Positions 11,318 through 54,205 of a DNA stretch of 64,000 bases are shown piece by piece (position 1 is the first letter of the stretch; every line of letters begins with the position of its first letter). The stretch is from Osedax fenrisi (taxonomy: Eukaryota; Annelida; Polychaeta; Sabellida; Siboglinidae), in NCBI GenBank assembly GCA_964019155.1, contig OZ025240.1, forward strand, positions 84,518,537 through 84,582,536, read 5' to 3'. The notes under the pieces were generated by a model, which searched no databases, was not told the DNA's origin, and saw nothing but the letters and a program-made list of their open reading frames with translations. The position numbers were made by a program, and so were the translations under genes.

Positions 11318-11398
11318 AATTATTAATATTAATCATAGATTTGTATTTTACCTTTAACTTTTATGGTAAACTATAAATCTATGATATTAATTATTAAT
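11318..11398. repeat. Inverted repeat, arms about 30 bp
   Basis: ATTAATCATAGATTT and AAATCTATGATATTAAT flank a 30-bp loop. AT-rich hairpin in the divergent region. Confidence 0.6.
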
Positions 11399-11903
11399 TA
11401 ATTATATAATTATATATACAAGTATATATATATATATGAGATAATAAAAAAGATAAAACGTAAAATACTAATCCATAACCTAAAATTCTACAAAATAATA
11501 TATTCATAATAATTAATATAAAGCATTATTTATTATAATGGATAACTATATTAAGTTTTATATTATTTTGACTTAACATTAATATTTTTATTTTGTAAAA
11601 CTATTATATTTTAATTACATTTATAATAAATTATAAATTAAACTTAAATATAATTCTCATTTTATAATCCAATTAATTTCAATACATATTATTATATATT
11701 AACCTATATTTTATTAAATGTAATATACATTTTGTATTATTCGCAACTTTAATATTTTAATTAAATGTGTATGTACATTTCAATTTATAAATTATATACA
11801 GTTAACTGTTAATGATTAACATATTTTGTATTATACCAGGGACCTCCCTGAGTATACACATATTTATAGTTTAATAGTATATCAAATTATATGCATAATA
11901 TTA

Positions 11904-11951
11904 TATATACATAGATATTGAGTGAGGCCTCACTCGAATGTTTATGTATAT
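11904..11951. repeat. Palindrome centred on GAGTGAGGCCTCACTC
   Basis: The 16-bp core at 11920-11935 is perfect. Imperfect arms extend through TATACATA on the left and TATGTATA on the right. Confidence 0.7.
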
Positions 11952-12030
11952 AATTATAATATAATTTCATTTATCATTGATCGTGCGTTAAATATCAATA
12001 CATCATTAATATATGGAAATCAACTGCGTG

Positions 12031-12116
12031 ATAGGAGGTTATAGTAGGTTATAGCAAGACCTCCTATGACCTCGGTCATAGGAGGTTATAGGAGGTCTTG
12101 GTTATAGGAGGTATTG
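12031..12116. repeat. Repeat cluster of ATAGGAGGT units with internal hairpin
   Basis: ATAGGAGGT-type units occur several times in both orientations around CAAGACCTCCTATGACC|GGTCATAGGAGG. They share the arm sequence of the 11255 palindrome. Confidence 0.7.
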
Positions 12117-12224
12117 GATATCCCCTTAATATAAATTAAAGAAAGACTACCAAGTATATATATTTATTAGAATAGAAATATTATACATAAACCTATATAC
12201 TAGATTCTCATTTATTATTAATAT

Positions 12225-12267
<43 letters not shown>

Positions 12268-12728
12268 TTCCTGATATATCATTAACGAGTAGGATTCATA
12301 CATTTGATTCGAATATTCAATTTATTGTTTTTTGCATGTGTGCATACATATTTGTGTATATATATATATATATATATATCTTAATTTTGTATATGAATCT
12401 ACCTTTAATATATACTATGACTCTTGTTATATACGAAATACGTAAATCAACTTATCATGGATTTATTATAGATGCATAATTTATATACTTTGGGCATTTT
12501 CTTCGGAAAAACTTTGATTTGGGTTTATATATCTATGGAACTAACTTCCTAATATATTAACAATATATAATATTATAACCTAATATATAACATATTTCTC
12601 TTTATTATATAACATATTCTATGGTACATGTCCTTGCTCCTATTATATTAATAACAAAGACTTTTAAATATTATTAATAAATTTAAATAATTTATTATAA
12701 TAAATTATATTAAAATAATATTATATAA

Positions 12729-36870
<24,142 letters not shown>

Positions 36871-36901
36871 AGTATTTCTTTTCATCAATATCATCATTAC
36901 C

Positions 36902-36907
36902 AATAAA
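36902..36907 (+). terminator. CEBPZ poly(A) signal
   Basis: AATAAA 32 nt after the stop codon, implying a very short 3' UTR. Use is inferred. Confidence 0.6.
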
Positions 36908-39900
36908 AGGTGTCATCATCATTTCAATATCCTATTAATACATTATATATAATGTCGTAGTACAATAATGGAAGTATACAAAAGTATATAGTAACGTGGA
37001 GTTTACATTTCATGTATAAACAAATAAATAACGAACAGTTAAAATCATCATAGGGTAAATTAGTATATAATAATAATAATTAAGAGGCAAATATAAAATT
37101 AGATAGTAAAAAAAAATTCGCTCGTTTTCAATCACTAATGCAATTATAGATTCTTCTCCCTGCGTGTTGCGTAAGAATGTATGAGTATAGTAAACATTAC
37201 ATTACATTGATGGGGTACTTACTGAGAATAAAAATGTTTCTTTTCTAAAGGCATTTCCTGTGTGAGTTAATGCGTATATTAATAATATGTCAAGGATAAT
37301 TTCATAGAAAATATATTAATAATGATCGCAATGGAGAATTTATTAATAATATAATATATATACTGTATACTATATATATATATATATATATAAACTATAC
37401 ATAATTGTATACAAACATATTTAACATGTGCTAGACTTTCTTTAGTCATTCTATAGGTGTTCAAGTGATCAGGCTGTATTGGGTAGGGATTCTTTATTAA
37501 TCAATAACATCGATATAGAAAACAAGTGGAATTTTACAAAGTTCTATTACTTATCGTCAGAAGTAATATTTATTTAGATTTAGTTCCTGGATATTAAGGT
37601 CAGGCGAAATACCCGAATTCACAAATATCTAATACAGTTGATCTATTAAAATCTGCGATAATTCTTAAGTATGGCCTCACGTTATGTATGTGATAAGATA
37701 TGCTATATAGCTATAGTGCCTAAAGCTGGGGGGATACAAACATGGACATTACTCACTGGCTATACATCAGGAATGTGGTCAAATATGTATTTGTATATTT
37801 GAATTGGAATAAATACATAGATATATTTGATAATGTATATATTGAAATATACTCACAATATATAATTATTAAATAGAAACATATTTTATAAAGAATTTTA
37901 AACAAGTTAGTAAATATATGTATGTAAAAAATCTAGTTTATTAAATGCTATATATGAAATATTGTAGGTTTCATAAGAATAATATTAATTTTTTTTATAT
38001 AAAAATATATCGTATAAAATAAAGTATTTAGGATATAAGTAATATTGGATGAGATCATTCTGGATATACATAAAAGTATATTGTGATGACTTTAACTATT
38101 AATAATTAACATTATTTTAGGTAAATTATTAATAAATAATATTAATTAATTGATTAGACATGTATTTTATGTTATATAGATTATGATTACGAAGTAATCT
38201 GCATCGATTTGCTCAGTAATATTGGAATGACTTTATGTAATAGTTAAATATCATTTATTATAGTAACGGGTTTTTATCATTAAAAATCTAATTCTTTCAC
38301 AACAAAAACTAACTAAATCATAATATTTAAATTTTTAAATAATTTATTTTTATTATAATTTTTAAATATATAGACGTCACATAATGCAAAGTTTGAATTT
38401 TAGAATATATTATTTTTGATTGGTATTCGATTATAAAATTTATATAATTATAATATATATATTAAAAATAAATATTAAATATCAAGTCTGTCATATTATA
38501 AAATAGATTATTATCTAAATTTAATTAAAGGAATGTTGATGATATGATATAATACTTCAATAATTGATTTAAATAAGTAGATATCATTTTAAAACAACAT
38601 ATTTTGTAATAAAAAATAAAAAAATTGTATAATGAATAATTTTCATTGAAAACAATCATTTATAACACATCTATTATATATCATAATGTGAAATTAACAT
38701 TACTCATTATTAAAAATTATAATAATTTTAAGATCAAGATTAATTAATAAAATCATCAGTTATTAAAAACCATTATTGTGAAATAAATGAATAGATATAA
38801 TTTGTATAGCTATTTAAATAAAAATATAATATCAATTATAATTATATAATAATATATTAATTATTAACAAATAAAAATTGTATTGAAAATATAATTTTAA
38901 ATCATAAAATGTTATGATACATGATTCATATAACATGAATCATATTATGTTAGGATAAGTTACAATATACTAAAATAGTATTTTAATTTATATTATTTAG
39001 TAAAATGATTAAGTTTAGTAATATTTGGCTATTACATTATATTTGTATTTGAATAAAACATAACATAAATATTTGTATTTGATTATTTTTTTTTAATTAT
39101 TTTATTTTTATTTGAATAATTCATATGACCCCATACCTGCTATATATGTGTGAGGTAGGGTATACTAATACTTATACTATAGTGATCAGAGGGGGCATAC
39201 AAACATGGAAATGAGGAGCTGTTTCTTCACCATAATTAATCCGCATATTTTCAGGTGGAATTCTATTCGCTACTGCGGAATAATATAACGGATTTATAAC
39301 AAAATTCTACTATCGTATTTAATCAAATATTAACAATGACAATGATATTGAATATATATAACAATAATTTTAAAATATTATTATTACAGGGTATCATGCT
39401 ATAGTGAATTATAATATTTGTGATCGTTTAAATTACGAATAATTAATTAATATCTTATGATTTTCAAAAGTGTAAAATGAAATACTAAATAATTTGTGTA
39501 TATGTTTATGAATTTTTATAGATGAACCAATAGATACTGAGATATTGCTCATGCGCGAGTGTTAGTTAAATGTAGGTTAGAGGTAGTCGGAGTAGGAACG
39601 TGTAGCGGTTGGTGATTCAGTGTGGGTAGAGATGCTGGGTAGTCATGGTGAGTCATGGTGGATTTAATTGTATGCGGGTAGTAGGGATGATTCTATTGTA
39701 GGTAACTAGTGGGGTTTGGTTTGGAACGGAGATATAAGAGTATGGGAATATATTGTATATGCAATTAGCAATAGAATTTTGAAGAACTTGGAGCTAAGTA
39801 TATACGATGAGGAGTTATAATTATAATATATATATATATATATATGATTATACTATTAATAGAGTTACAATAATAGTAGACATAAATTGGTTATACTAAC

Positions 39901-40831
39901 ATGACTCTTTATCGGAGATGTTGTAATTCCTCTGAGTTCTCAAGTCTAGAGCTGTAAATGTATATAGACTTTATTAGACATTAATTAATGATATAAATGT
40001 GAAATCTATAATGTAATGAGTTTGTATGTACCATATTAAATTACAGACATAATAAATGAGCAGTACGTTATTTGTTTAAATAAGAATCTTAGGATAGCAA
40101 CACTATTGAATATCGTCAATATTATTATTAAATTGCCGATTCTATAAATATACGACATTTAATCGATGTATCCATGATTAAAAACTATCTTACTAAAGTT
40201 ATAATGTTATCATGACAACATATAGATGATACATTTAAATTATAGACAATATTTTATATATATTTTATTTATAAAATTAATTAATGTATTTCACGTATAA
40301 TATTGAGCGCCGTTCAATCAGGTGATATTGGCGCGGATCTCCCTCGCAATTATAATGTAGGGTAATACGTAAAACTAGGGATGATTTCTATACAAATGTT
40401 CATATTAAAAAGTATTCGATATTGTGTGATAATGTATGAGATTATCGTAGACGTGTACACACCAGTAATACTGGTCCAGTATACTATGATGCACTCGATG
40501 TGCACTCAATCAATGTAGAATTATAAACTTAACGATATATAGTATCAATTTCGATCATAAATAATAATATATTCACTTTTAATTTTCTTTTATATCCTCT
40601 CGTAATTTTAATTATTTACTGTAATAAACAGTACAAATATTAATATCTGAAATATGTTTGTATTACATGTTACATAAATATAAATTAGTAAAATTTCAAC
40701 TGTGCATTCATTTACGCATATATAAATTTTTAAAACTTACAAAAGCATATAAAAAACATACAAAATATATATACATTTTATATATTTAAGTTCATATAGT
40801 AATATAGTATTCATTTTATAATAGTATATCA

Positions 40832-41260
40832 TAGTGATGTAAATGATGCTCAAATCTAAAGCATGATCCAGTCTCAGTTACTTAAAGTCTCAACTCGGGC
40901 TCATTTTGTTAGAGTCTCGGCTCGTTTAAAGTCTCATCTCTGCTAGGGCTAATTTTTTTTCTGAAAATGAAATTCTCGGCTCGGCATCAAAAAGCTTGAT
41001 ATTATTTACATCACTTGATGAAATTTACATTATTATTAATTGAATCGCGAAGTTGGCGCAGATCATTTTTTTTAAATTAATGTAAATGTGAAATATATAA
41101 AAATTAGTATTAAAATGTAACTTCAAAAAAGCATCATTTCGATTCGGTTATGTTTTGTAAGAGTCTCATCTCGGCTCGGGCTCATTTTTTCCAGAAAATG
41201 AAAGTCTCAGGCTCGGCATCAGTAACCAAAAGTCTCGTCTCGGCATCATTTACATCACTA
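40832..41260. mobile_element. Non-autonomous hAT element, copy 1 (429 bp)
   Basis: Termini TAGTGATGTAAATGATGC and the inverted copy GCATCATTTACATCACTA are flanked by the perfect 8-bp duplication GTATATCA (40824-40831 and 41261-41268), the hAT signature. The arms are full of CTCGGCTCGG/GTCTCAGC motifs. No transposase. Confidence 0.9.
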
Positions 41261-41909
41261 GTATATCATGAGTTCATACAATTCAATAAATATAAATAAT
41301 TTGTCTTCAATAATTGTAAATGTGAACGGCAATTTAAATGTAATGATATCAATTATAATATAATTTAATATTCAAACTATTGTCATTATGATTTAATGAT
41401 CAAGTATGTAGATGAAAATAAGCTTATCAACATCTGGTGATTATGATATCCTATCATTATTTAGTAAATTATCAATTTAATAAAAATTTAGTAATAGAAT
41501 ATCTCATATGAAATGGTACACCTTCTGAATTTGTATCAACAACATTTATTATAAAAACTTTATTATCAAAATTACTTTACATTATTATAGTTATCTATTA
41601 TTTAATATAAAAATTATGTCTTAATAATCTATATAACTAATAAATAAGTAAACAAATATTAATTATAAAGTATTATAAACAATAAATATATTTATATATA
41701 TATTTGAATATGCATCTTATTATTTTAATTTTAGTTTTGTAAAATAAATTTAAAGTGATTAGTTATATTTTAACTTAATTTCTGTTGAAATAATTCTATC
41801 AATTTTAAATCTGATTTTCTCGGTGTTTTGATTTTGCCTAACATTACTCTACTTCGATATAAAAGTATAAACTTGCCTACTACTAGTCCACTCTAAAAAT
41901 AGCATAACT

Positions 41910-41915
41910 TTTATT
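41910..41915 (-). terminator. Candidate DRAP1 poly(A) signal
   Basis: AATAAA on the minus strand about 430 nt past the stop. In such AT-rich DNA it may be chance. Confidence 0.35.
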
Positions 41916-42340
41916 ATTGCACTTTCTTGTTCATATTTGTACTAGATGATAACTTTCATATTTACATTTTGAAATATTTTAATTTATATATTTATATTCT
42001 AATTAAAATATTACAGTACATTTTATGTTGCTTCATAATTTTACAAATAAAAATAATATAATATTAATTTGTTCATATTTCTTTAAAATCTAAATATATG
42101 CATACAAAACTTTAAAATATAACTTTGGATATTTAGATAATGGTTGAAAATCTTAAGTTAAAACGTATGAGGTTTATATTTGGAATATTCTATGTGTACT
42201 TTAGCCTATATTACATGTAAAGTCGTGAAGGTACAATGTACCCCTCCTTAAATAGCTTCTTTTTTTAGAATCCGGCGTAAATCCATAATCACATGGGAGA
42301 TAGATTAAATAAGATATGGTATTGCGTAATAACGGAGAGA

Positions 42341-47824
<5,484 letters not shown>

Positions 47825-48013
47825 CTGTAAGTATTAGTAAGAGATCATTAACAGTGACATTGATATTACTAATATCATATTAGATTAAATAAATATTTTA
47901 TTATGATATATGATTTAATTAATTATAAATTAGATAGATAAATAATTAATATATGATTATTATTATCAGATTTATGATTTACATTTATTATTGTAGAAGC
48001 TAAATGTTATTGA

Positions 48014-48055
<42 letters not shown>

Positions 48056-51000
48056 ATAATATATATATATATTACATTTGTACACAACATAAGATAGCAT
48101 TAATACCAATGATTAATTAGATGCTATGAATACACTAGGAGAGATAGGGTAGACAAACGTTCCTAATTAATATGATACATTCAGAGAATCAATGACTGGT
48201 GTGGGTGTCACATGATGATGCCAGATAAATACCATTGTAGTCAACACCTAATTAATCTGCCTACTGCCAATATCTATATATAGACACCCGCCGCTATTGT
48301 ATTGTTTGCTGTAAGTCTATAGCATAGGTAGTGATAGCCAAGCAGGACTAATCGTGTGTGTGAGGTAAGCAGCAACTAATGAGGTGACTTGTGGGTAGAA
48401 CACTTATGTACATAGATGATCACTGTTGGTACTACTGTTGCTGCTACTGCTAGGCTATATCACATGATCACTACGACATCATCATCATCAGTGATCAATG
48501 ATGGGTTGGGGTTGGGGTTAAATACACTTTATCAAATACAAATACAAATACATTTTTCTTTAAGGGGATATCCCTTTAAAGAATAAATTATAAATACAAA
48601 TACAAATATTTATTAAAATTGTAAACAAATATAAACACATTTTAAATACAAATACAAAATACAAATATTAACACATTAAAAATTAAATCATAAAATAATA
48701 ATCATTATCCTATACCAGATTGAATAATAATTAATTGAAATCTATTTAAAATATATTTAATACCTAAAGAAAATCAATAAAATAAAAAACTGTAAACAAT
48801 AAACTGGTTGCTTGGGATATTATAAGTTATATTTATAATACCTATACATTTGCTATATAGAATATAAATTCATAATTTATTGATATAGTATTCATAAAAT
48901 TCTTTGAAAATTATTACATTCATAAATCAATTGTTTAAATTCTATTTTAAATGCAATTGTTTAAATTCTACTTACATTCTATTAAATTATTAAATATATA
49001 TAATAATATATATATTAAAATATAAACATATTTTTAAGTGTATTTGAAACTGTATTTGATCAAATACACAAAATACGACAATCAAATACAAATACAAATA
49101 CATCAAAGCAGCGTATTTAAATACAAATATGTATTTGACCATATCCCTGATCATCACCACAACCATCATCATCACCACAACCATCATCATCACCAACACC
49201 ATCATCATCATGATCACCACCAACATCGCTATCACCACCATCATCATCATCATTATCAATATCTTGTTAATATTATCTATTCTTAAGAGGCTCATATAAA
49301 TATTTGATTTGTTTACACTAGCGATGTGGTGCATTTCTATTGGTCGTCTCTCACTTTAAACGCACACACAAGCTGAGATAATAGCTAGCTAGTAAACCAC
49401 ACTGTACTACTTGATGGTGATATGTACATGGTGTCAATGCACATGAAACCAGATACTACGTGGACATAACGTAGGACATGATAAAGTCTGCCCTCTATCT
49501 ACTGAAATGGCAACTATTTGAACTGTTACATTATGTAACTGTTTGAACTTTATAGTATATAGGTCAACCCAGATATACATTGACATATATGATGATGATA
49601 TGTGATATGAATAAATAGTCATTCACATTGTAATATTGGACAGATAAAATGTCCATCAATACATAGGTTCAGTATTAGTTCATGAATTTTCTTTATTTTT
49701 TGGAATTTATTCAACATTGAAATATATATTTATCTTTCTGTTTATTACTTGTTCAACAACAAAAATATGATTGTGAATGCAAATCAAACTACTAGAATAT
49801 GCTGTTATTCATATAGTTCATATATTAAAACATATAATGTCAAACCAATAAATTAAGTGAATTTACAGAGGTTTCAGCTTGTTTTATCACCAATGTACTA
49901 TTGATCTATATATCAAGCTATTTTTATATTAATACATTAATATCAAATTGTATTGAAACTAGTTTTTATACACTGCATTGTGGTATAGCATTGATATTAA
50001 TATTAATAATTACTATTGATTTTTACAATTTTAACATTTTATAATATATAACATTTAACCTATAATAGATATATAATATATGATATACAGTATAATATAT
50101 TTTAAGTTATAATGTGTTATATATTTGTCATTTATAACTGATGATTAATAACATATAAAGAAATAGTTGTATTTTGTGTTAGTTTATTATTTATTTACAA
50201 CAGAAATTATTTGTAAAGAAAGATATATTTTCATTATATAATAACCGCTAATGGTTATGACCTTTATTTCATGTTTATTTAGAATATAATATAACATTTT
50301 GAATTTAAATTTATAATAAAGATAAATAAAGTCAATATTAGATATTTACATATTATTAATACTATATTTCAATGATGTCTTGTGAGGTTAACATTATAAT
50401 ATCATTGAATAATGACGCTTAATTATTTTAGATATTTCCATAATTATACTAGAGATTCATGTAAGAATTTAAAAATAGAATTTATTTTAATATTTACTAA
50501 ACAAATTATTTTAAATATATCTAATGTGTATTTGTAATTATATATTTACAGTTTTTTGAATTTTTTTCTAATGTTTTTTATATTTTTGACATTTATATAA
50601 ATTTTTAATATGTTTAATATAATTTCTTGAACACATATATATAAAAATCAGATAAATCATATGTATTATGTCATGTTGTAAAGCATCAACAAATTTAGAA
50701 GTTAATAAACAAATGTATTTTTGTTGCGAGAATTTCCCTAATCATAAGGAGAATTTCCCTAATCTAGACGAGTTAGATTCTCAATTAAACAAATTAATAT
50801 AAATAATTAAAATGTAAAAATAAATTATGTAAAATTATATAACAAATCATAGCAATGAGTTGAATTGTGTATTCCAAGCTATAAATTGAATAGAATAACT
50901 AAAAAAAAAAAATTAAATATATAATAAATAGTACCAGTATAAAAGAATACAATTAGCGAATCAATTGTTTAATCAATTTCATATTCGTGATAAAAGATGT

Positions 51001-52600
51001 TTTTTTATTAATTTAAAAAAAAAAATTTATAATTTTTTTAGTAATAAACAGTATTCCATGATTTATGATCTTTAAATGATTATTATTTATGCTTGCTTTT
51101 ATATAATGTAATTTGAAAGTGTTTTTGTATAAATTATTATATCTAGGAAATAATAATGATATTATGATTGGGATTTCTTTTAAATGTACATGAATAAATT
51201 ATTTTTATAAATTATTAAATCTTAATATATTATAACAAAAAGATTAGTAGTTGTAAATTGTTAGTATTAGTCAAAATAAAAATATTATTGACAATTTATA
51301 ACATACATATTTTAAACATATATGTGTTTTAAATTAACTTTAATGGTTAATTATATGATATATAATATGACAATGATGAGCTTATATAGCAAAGCCCAGG
51401 GATTTGGTTATAGTTTGATTTTAATTTTAGAATATTCAATTTTATTATATTCTACATTATTAGAAATAATTTATTTGATTGGTATTTTATAATTATATAT
51501 ACAAATTAAGATAGATAATTAAAAATAAAATATGAAATAATATTTAATTTGTAAATCTTATTTACATTGTGTTAGTTATATACCTATTGTAATAATAGTA
51601 GGATAATAGTATTATTATATTATCAAAAATATAATGATATTTTTTATATTTTATATAATATAAATGTATGTTAAAAATATAAATATATTTAATTTTTTTA
51701 ATTATTTTAATAAAAACTGTTTATACATGTTAATTATAACATCAAATAGTATTACAATAATTAATCATTATTATATAAATGAATGTATAAAATAAATACT
51801 ATATTTCATAAACAATAAAATAACCTATAAGATATGGGTCATTTTATTATAGTTAGTTAATCATAAGATAAGATAATTTATAATTACTTAGTTTAATAAA
51901 AAATAATTATCAATTTGAATAAAGTATTATTAAAAACTTGTTAATAATTAAATACATTTCTATACTAAACTATAAAGATAAGGAACAAATGGACTCAATT
52001 ATTGTAATAAAGTAAAGTTAATTCAAGGTCTTGACTTATCAATTATAAGTTATTATGCAATATGTATATGTTAATTTATATTTCATTAGATATTTTTTCA
52101 ATGATTATTTTCTTCATAAACATCTAACATTAATAATGTATTACCAAGGACAACTTTATATTTCATTATTATTACTACAGATTTGCAAGTAATAGGCTTA
52201 AGTTTAATATTGTTATTTGTAATAATATTGCACTATATAACATTTCTAACATATTTATTTTATAATATATATTTCAAATTTATCATCTAAATATTAGAAT
52301 ATATAATTAATAATGGATTTTTATATTATATACATGTTATAAAGTTAAGAATTATTCAATTTATTTAAAGTTGCGATTTAAGTTTTCGAGTATTTCGATG
52401 TACTTATTTACCAAACATGTATTTTATTTCTATTTTAGATTATTTCAATTTTGTATTTACAATTTTAACAATATATTCCTATTATATTTTTATAATAATT
52501 ATTAATACTATTTAATATCAAGAGATTAATATTGTTATGCAATATTATATCCATTTAATTAATTATTAATTAGAAATAATCTGTATAGTTAGATAATAAT
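47825..52600. other. Region upstream of DRAP1 exon, no gene recognised
   Basis: AT-rich. TA runs at about 48020-48052, (CATCAC)n at about 49150-49250, and AAATACAAATACAAATAC-rich ends at 48525-48580 and 49085-49148 that may bound a transposon. DRAP1 exon 1 may hide here. Confidence 0.5.
48525..49148. mobile_element. Possible element bounded by (AAATAC)n-type ends
   Basis: TCAAATACAAATACAAATAC begins at about 48535, and the right part at 49061-49148 has the same motif plus its inverse GTATTTGA. The interior is AT-rich. No target duplication identified. Confidence 0.35.
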
Positions 52601-52642
52601 AGTTTATAAGAATGGGAACAATTAAATCTGGGGATAGTTATA

Positions 52643-52740
52643 TAAAAGATTTTTCTGAGGAAAGATATCACTTGCGGAAATCGCGTAATTCAATTTTGTA
52701 CACAAAAATTAAGAGCGCCACCTACATAGGTCAATTTTTG
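52643..52740. mobile_element. Partial, inverted relative of the 33614/57400 MITE
   Basis: Read inverted, it resembles the MITE right end in order: ATAGGTGGC, TACAAA, GAATTAC.CGATTTC and ATCTTTCC. Much more diverged than the two full copies. Confidence 0.55.
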
Positions 52741-53254
52741 TAACTATGTGTTGTTTATAATGTAAATTCATATTAAACTATATACTTTTAAAATGTAAAA
52801 TAATATGTTTTAAATTATTATTTATATGATAAAAACTAAGTATTTATTACTAAAATATAACAAAGCAATATATAATGGTTTACAATTCTATGAATATCTA
52901 TGTGGAGAGTAAAACTAATTACCATAGTAATTGTTGATACAAAGGCTTATCGAGACATTTAATCTAAATATATATATATATATATATATTATATACAAAT
53001 CGTATTACGGATGTTAAAGCTATCATGTGGTTATTAATTACTAACTGGTGAAATACTTTATTTTGTAATTTATCAAAAAATAGTATCAATTAACGAACAT
53101 TTTAAAATTAAATTAATCAATCCATTTTATTTTTATTTGTGATTTATTATAATAAATGTGAATTTTTAATCATCAAAGGCATATTATTTATATTATATAT
53201 AAATATTATTTAAAAATCATATTATAGAGTTTATATTAATAGTCCAATACGGCT

Positions 53255-53545
53255 GCTTTTACACCAAAATAAAGCCCGATAACGGCCAGATTTTTATAGA
53301 CCGATATTAGCGGCTTCAAATTATTTGTTTTAAAAATGTTCTATATATCAGGAAAATCAACGATTTAAGAGTTGATAATAGGTCATTTATTAATAAACGC
53401 ATGCATAAGGTGTGCGTCAACGTGCATGATATATGTCTGTAATTATAGCTGTTCACACTGAAACTATCCGATTTGATGTTCGACGATATCGGGCTATAAA
53501 AAACGGGTCGATATCGGGTTTTATTTTTTTAGTATAAAACTAAAT
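53255..53545. mobile_element. MITE-like element with CGATATCGGG motifs
   Basis: The left part has AAAGCCCGATAACGG and ACCGATATTAG; the right part has GTTCACACTGAAACTATCCG, GACGATATCGGGCTATA and GATATCGGG. Related ends occur at 54060-54140. Confidence 0.45.
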
Positions 53546-53634
53546 TTAGTGTTTTTGTACATTATTGTTTTTATTACATCATATTTATATTACTAATGAT
53601 ATATTATAGTTATATACTATATCTAAAAAGGTGT

Positions 53635-53895
53635 TCATACCGCAGTAACAAGTCACCGCGTAATCTATGAAAAGTTAAATTTTAGATCATATAATTCGCT
53701 GGTTAACAAGCGCAGTGTTAAATCTCCGGGCCCCGATAACAAGTCGCCACCGCATTCGATACGTTCTGTATTGCGTAAAAAGTCGCTGAACCGTTTATTC
53801 GCTATTTGAACAGCCTAAATTATGTGTATTAAGCGATAAGCACTGTAACAGTCACTGAACGGTGTTGCTCGCAATGTGAACGAGCCCTTAAGGTA
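53635..53895. mobile_element. Possible MITE with GTTCATACCGCAGT / AATGTGAACGAGC ends
   Basis: GC-richer than the flanks, with AACAAGTC(A/G)CC repeats inside and short inverted GTTCA...TGAAC ends. Confidence 0.4.
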
Positions 53896-54039
53896 CTTTC
53901 AAATGAACAAATCGTTTTATTATGTATTCGCCTAAACATTTATCTGATATCACTGATATTACCATTTACCAGATATCAGGCAAGTTAAACATTTAGTAGG
54001 TAATTTACATATACATATACGCATAAAGCGTACTGTCTT

Positions 54040-54140
54040 CCTGACCGATATCGATATAGTCGTTCATACTGAAACCGCCCATTTTTATTTTCGACGATAC
54101 CGATCTGATATCGGGGTATTTTGGTGGTGTGAAAGAACCT
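54040..54140. mobile_element. Second GATATCGG-type element end
   Basis: GTTCATACTGAAACCGCCC, GACGATACCGAT and CTGATATCGGGGTATTTTG parallel 53450-53520. Confidence 0.45.
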
Positions 54141-54160
54141 TTAACTACTCTCATAATGTA

Positions 54161-54205
<45 letters not shown>

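Larger units (their letters stand above)
11146..12728. promoter_or_regulatory. Divergent intergenic region between IMP3 and CEBPZ
   Basis: 1,583 bp between the two start codons, expected to hold both promoters. AT-rich, with many palindromes: 11255-11292, 11318-11398, 11904-11951 and the GGAGGT repeat cluster at 12031-12116, plus TA microsatellites near 12229-12266 and 12357-12379. No TATA box can be distinguished in this composition. Confidence 0.55.
36908..42340. other. Intergenic region between CEBPZ and DRAP1 (both 3' ends)
   Basis: 5.4 kb of AT-rich DNA with a non-autonomous hAT element at 40832-41260. A 19-bp near-direct repeat (GGGG(C/G)ATACAAACATGGA) occurs at 37728 and 39193. No gene seen. 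Confidence 0.65.

Noticed and set aside
49038..49286. His-rich ORF
   Set aside because: Translation of a (CATCAC)n microsatellite; no splice partners or family similarity.
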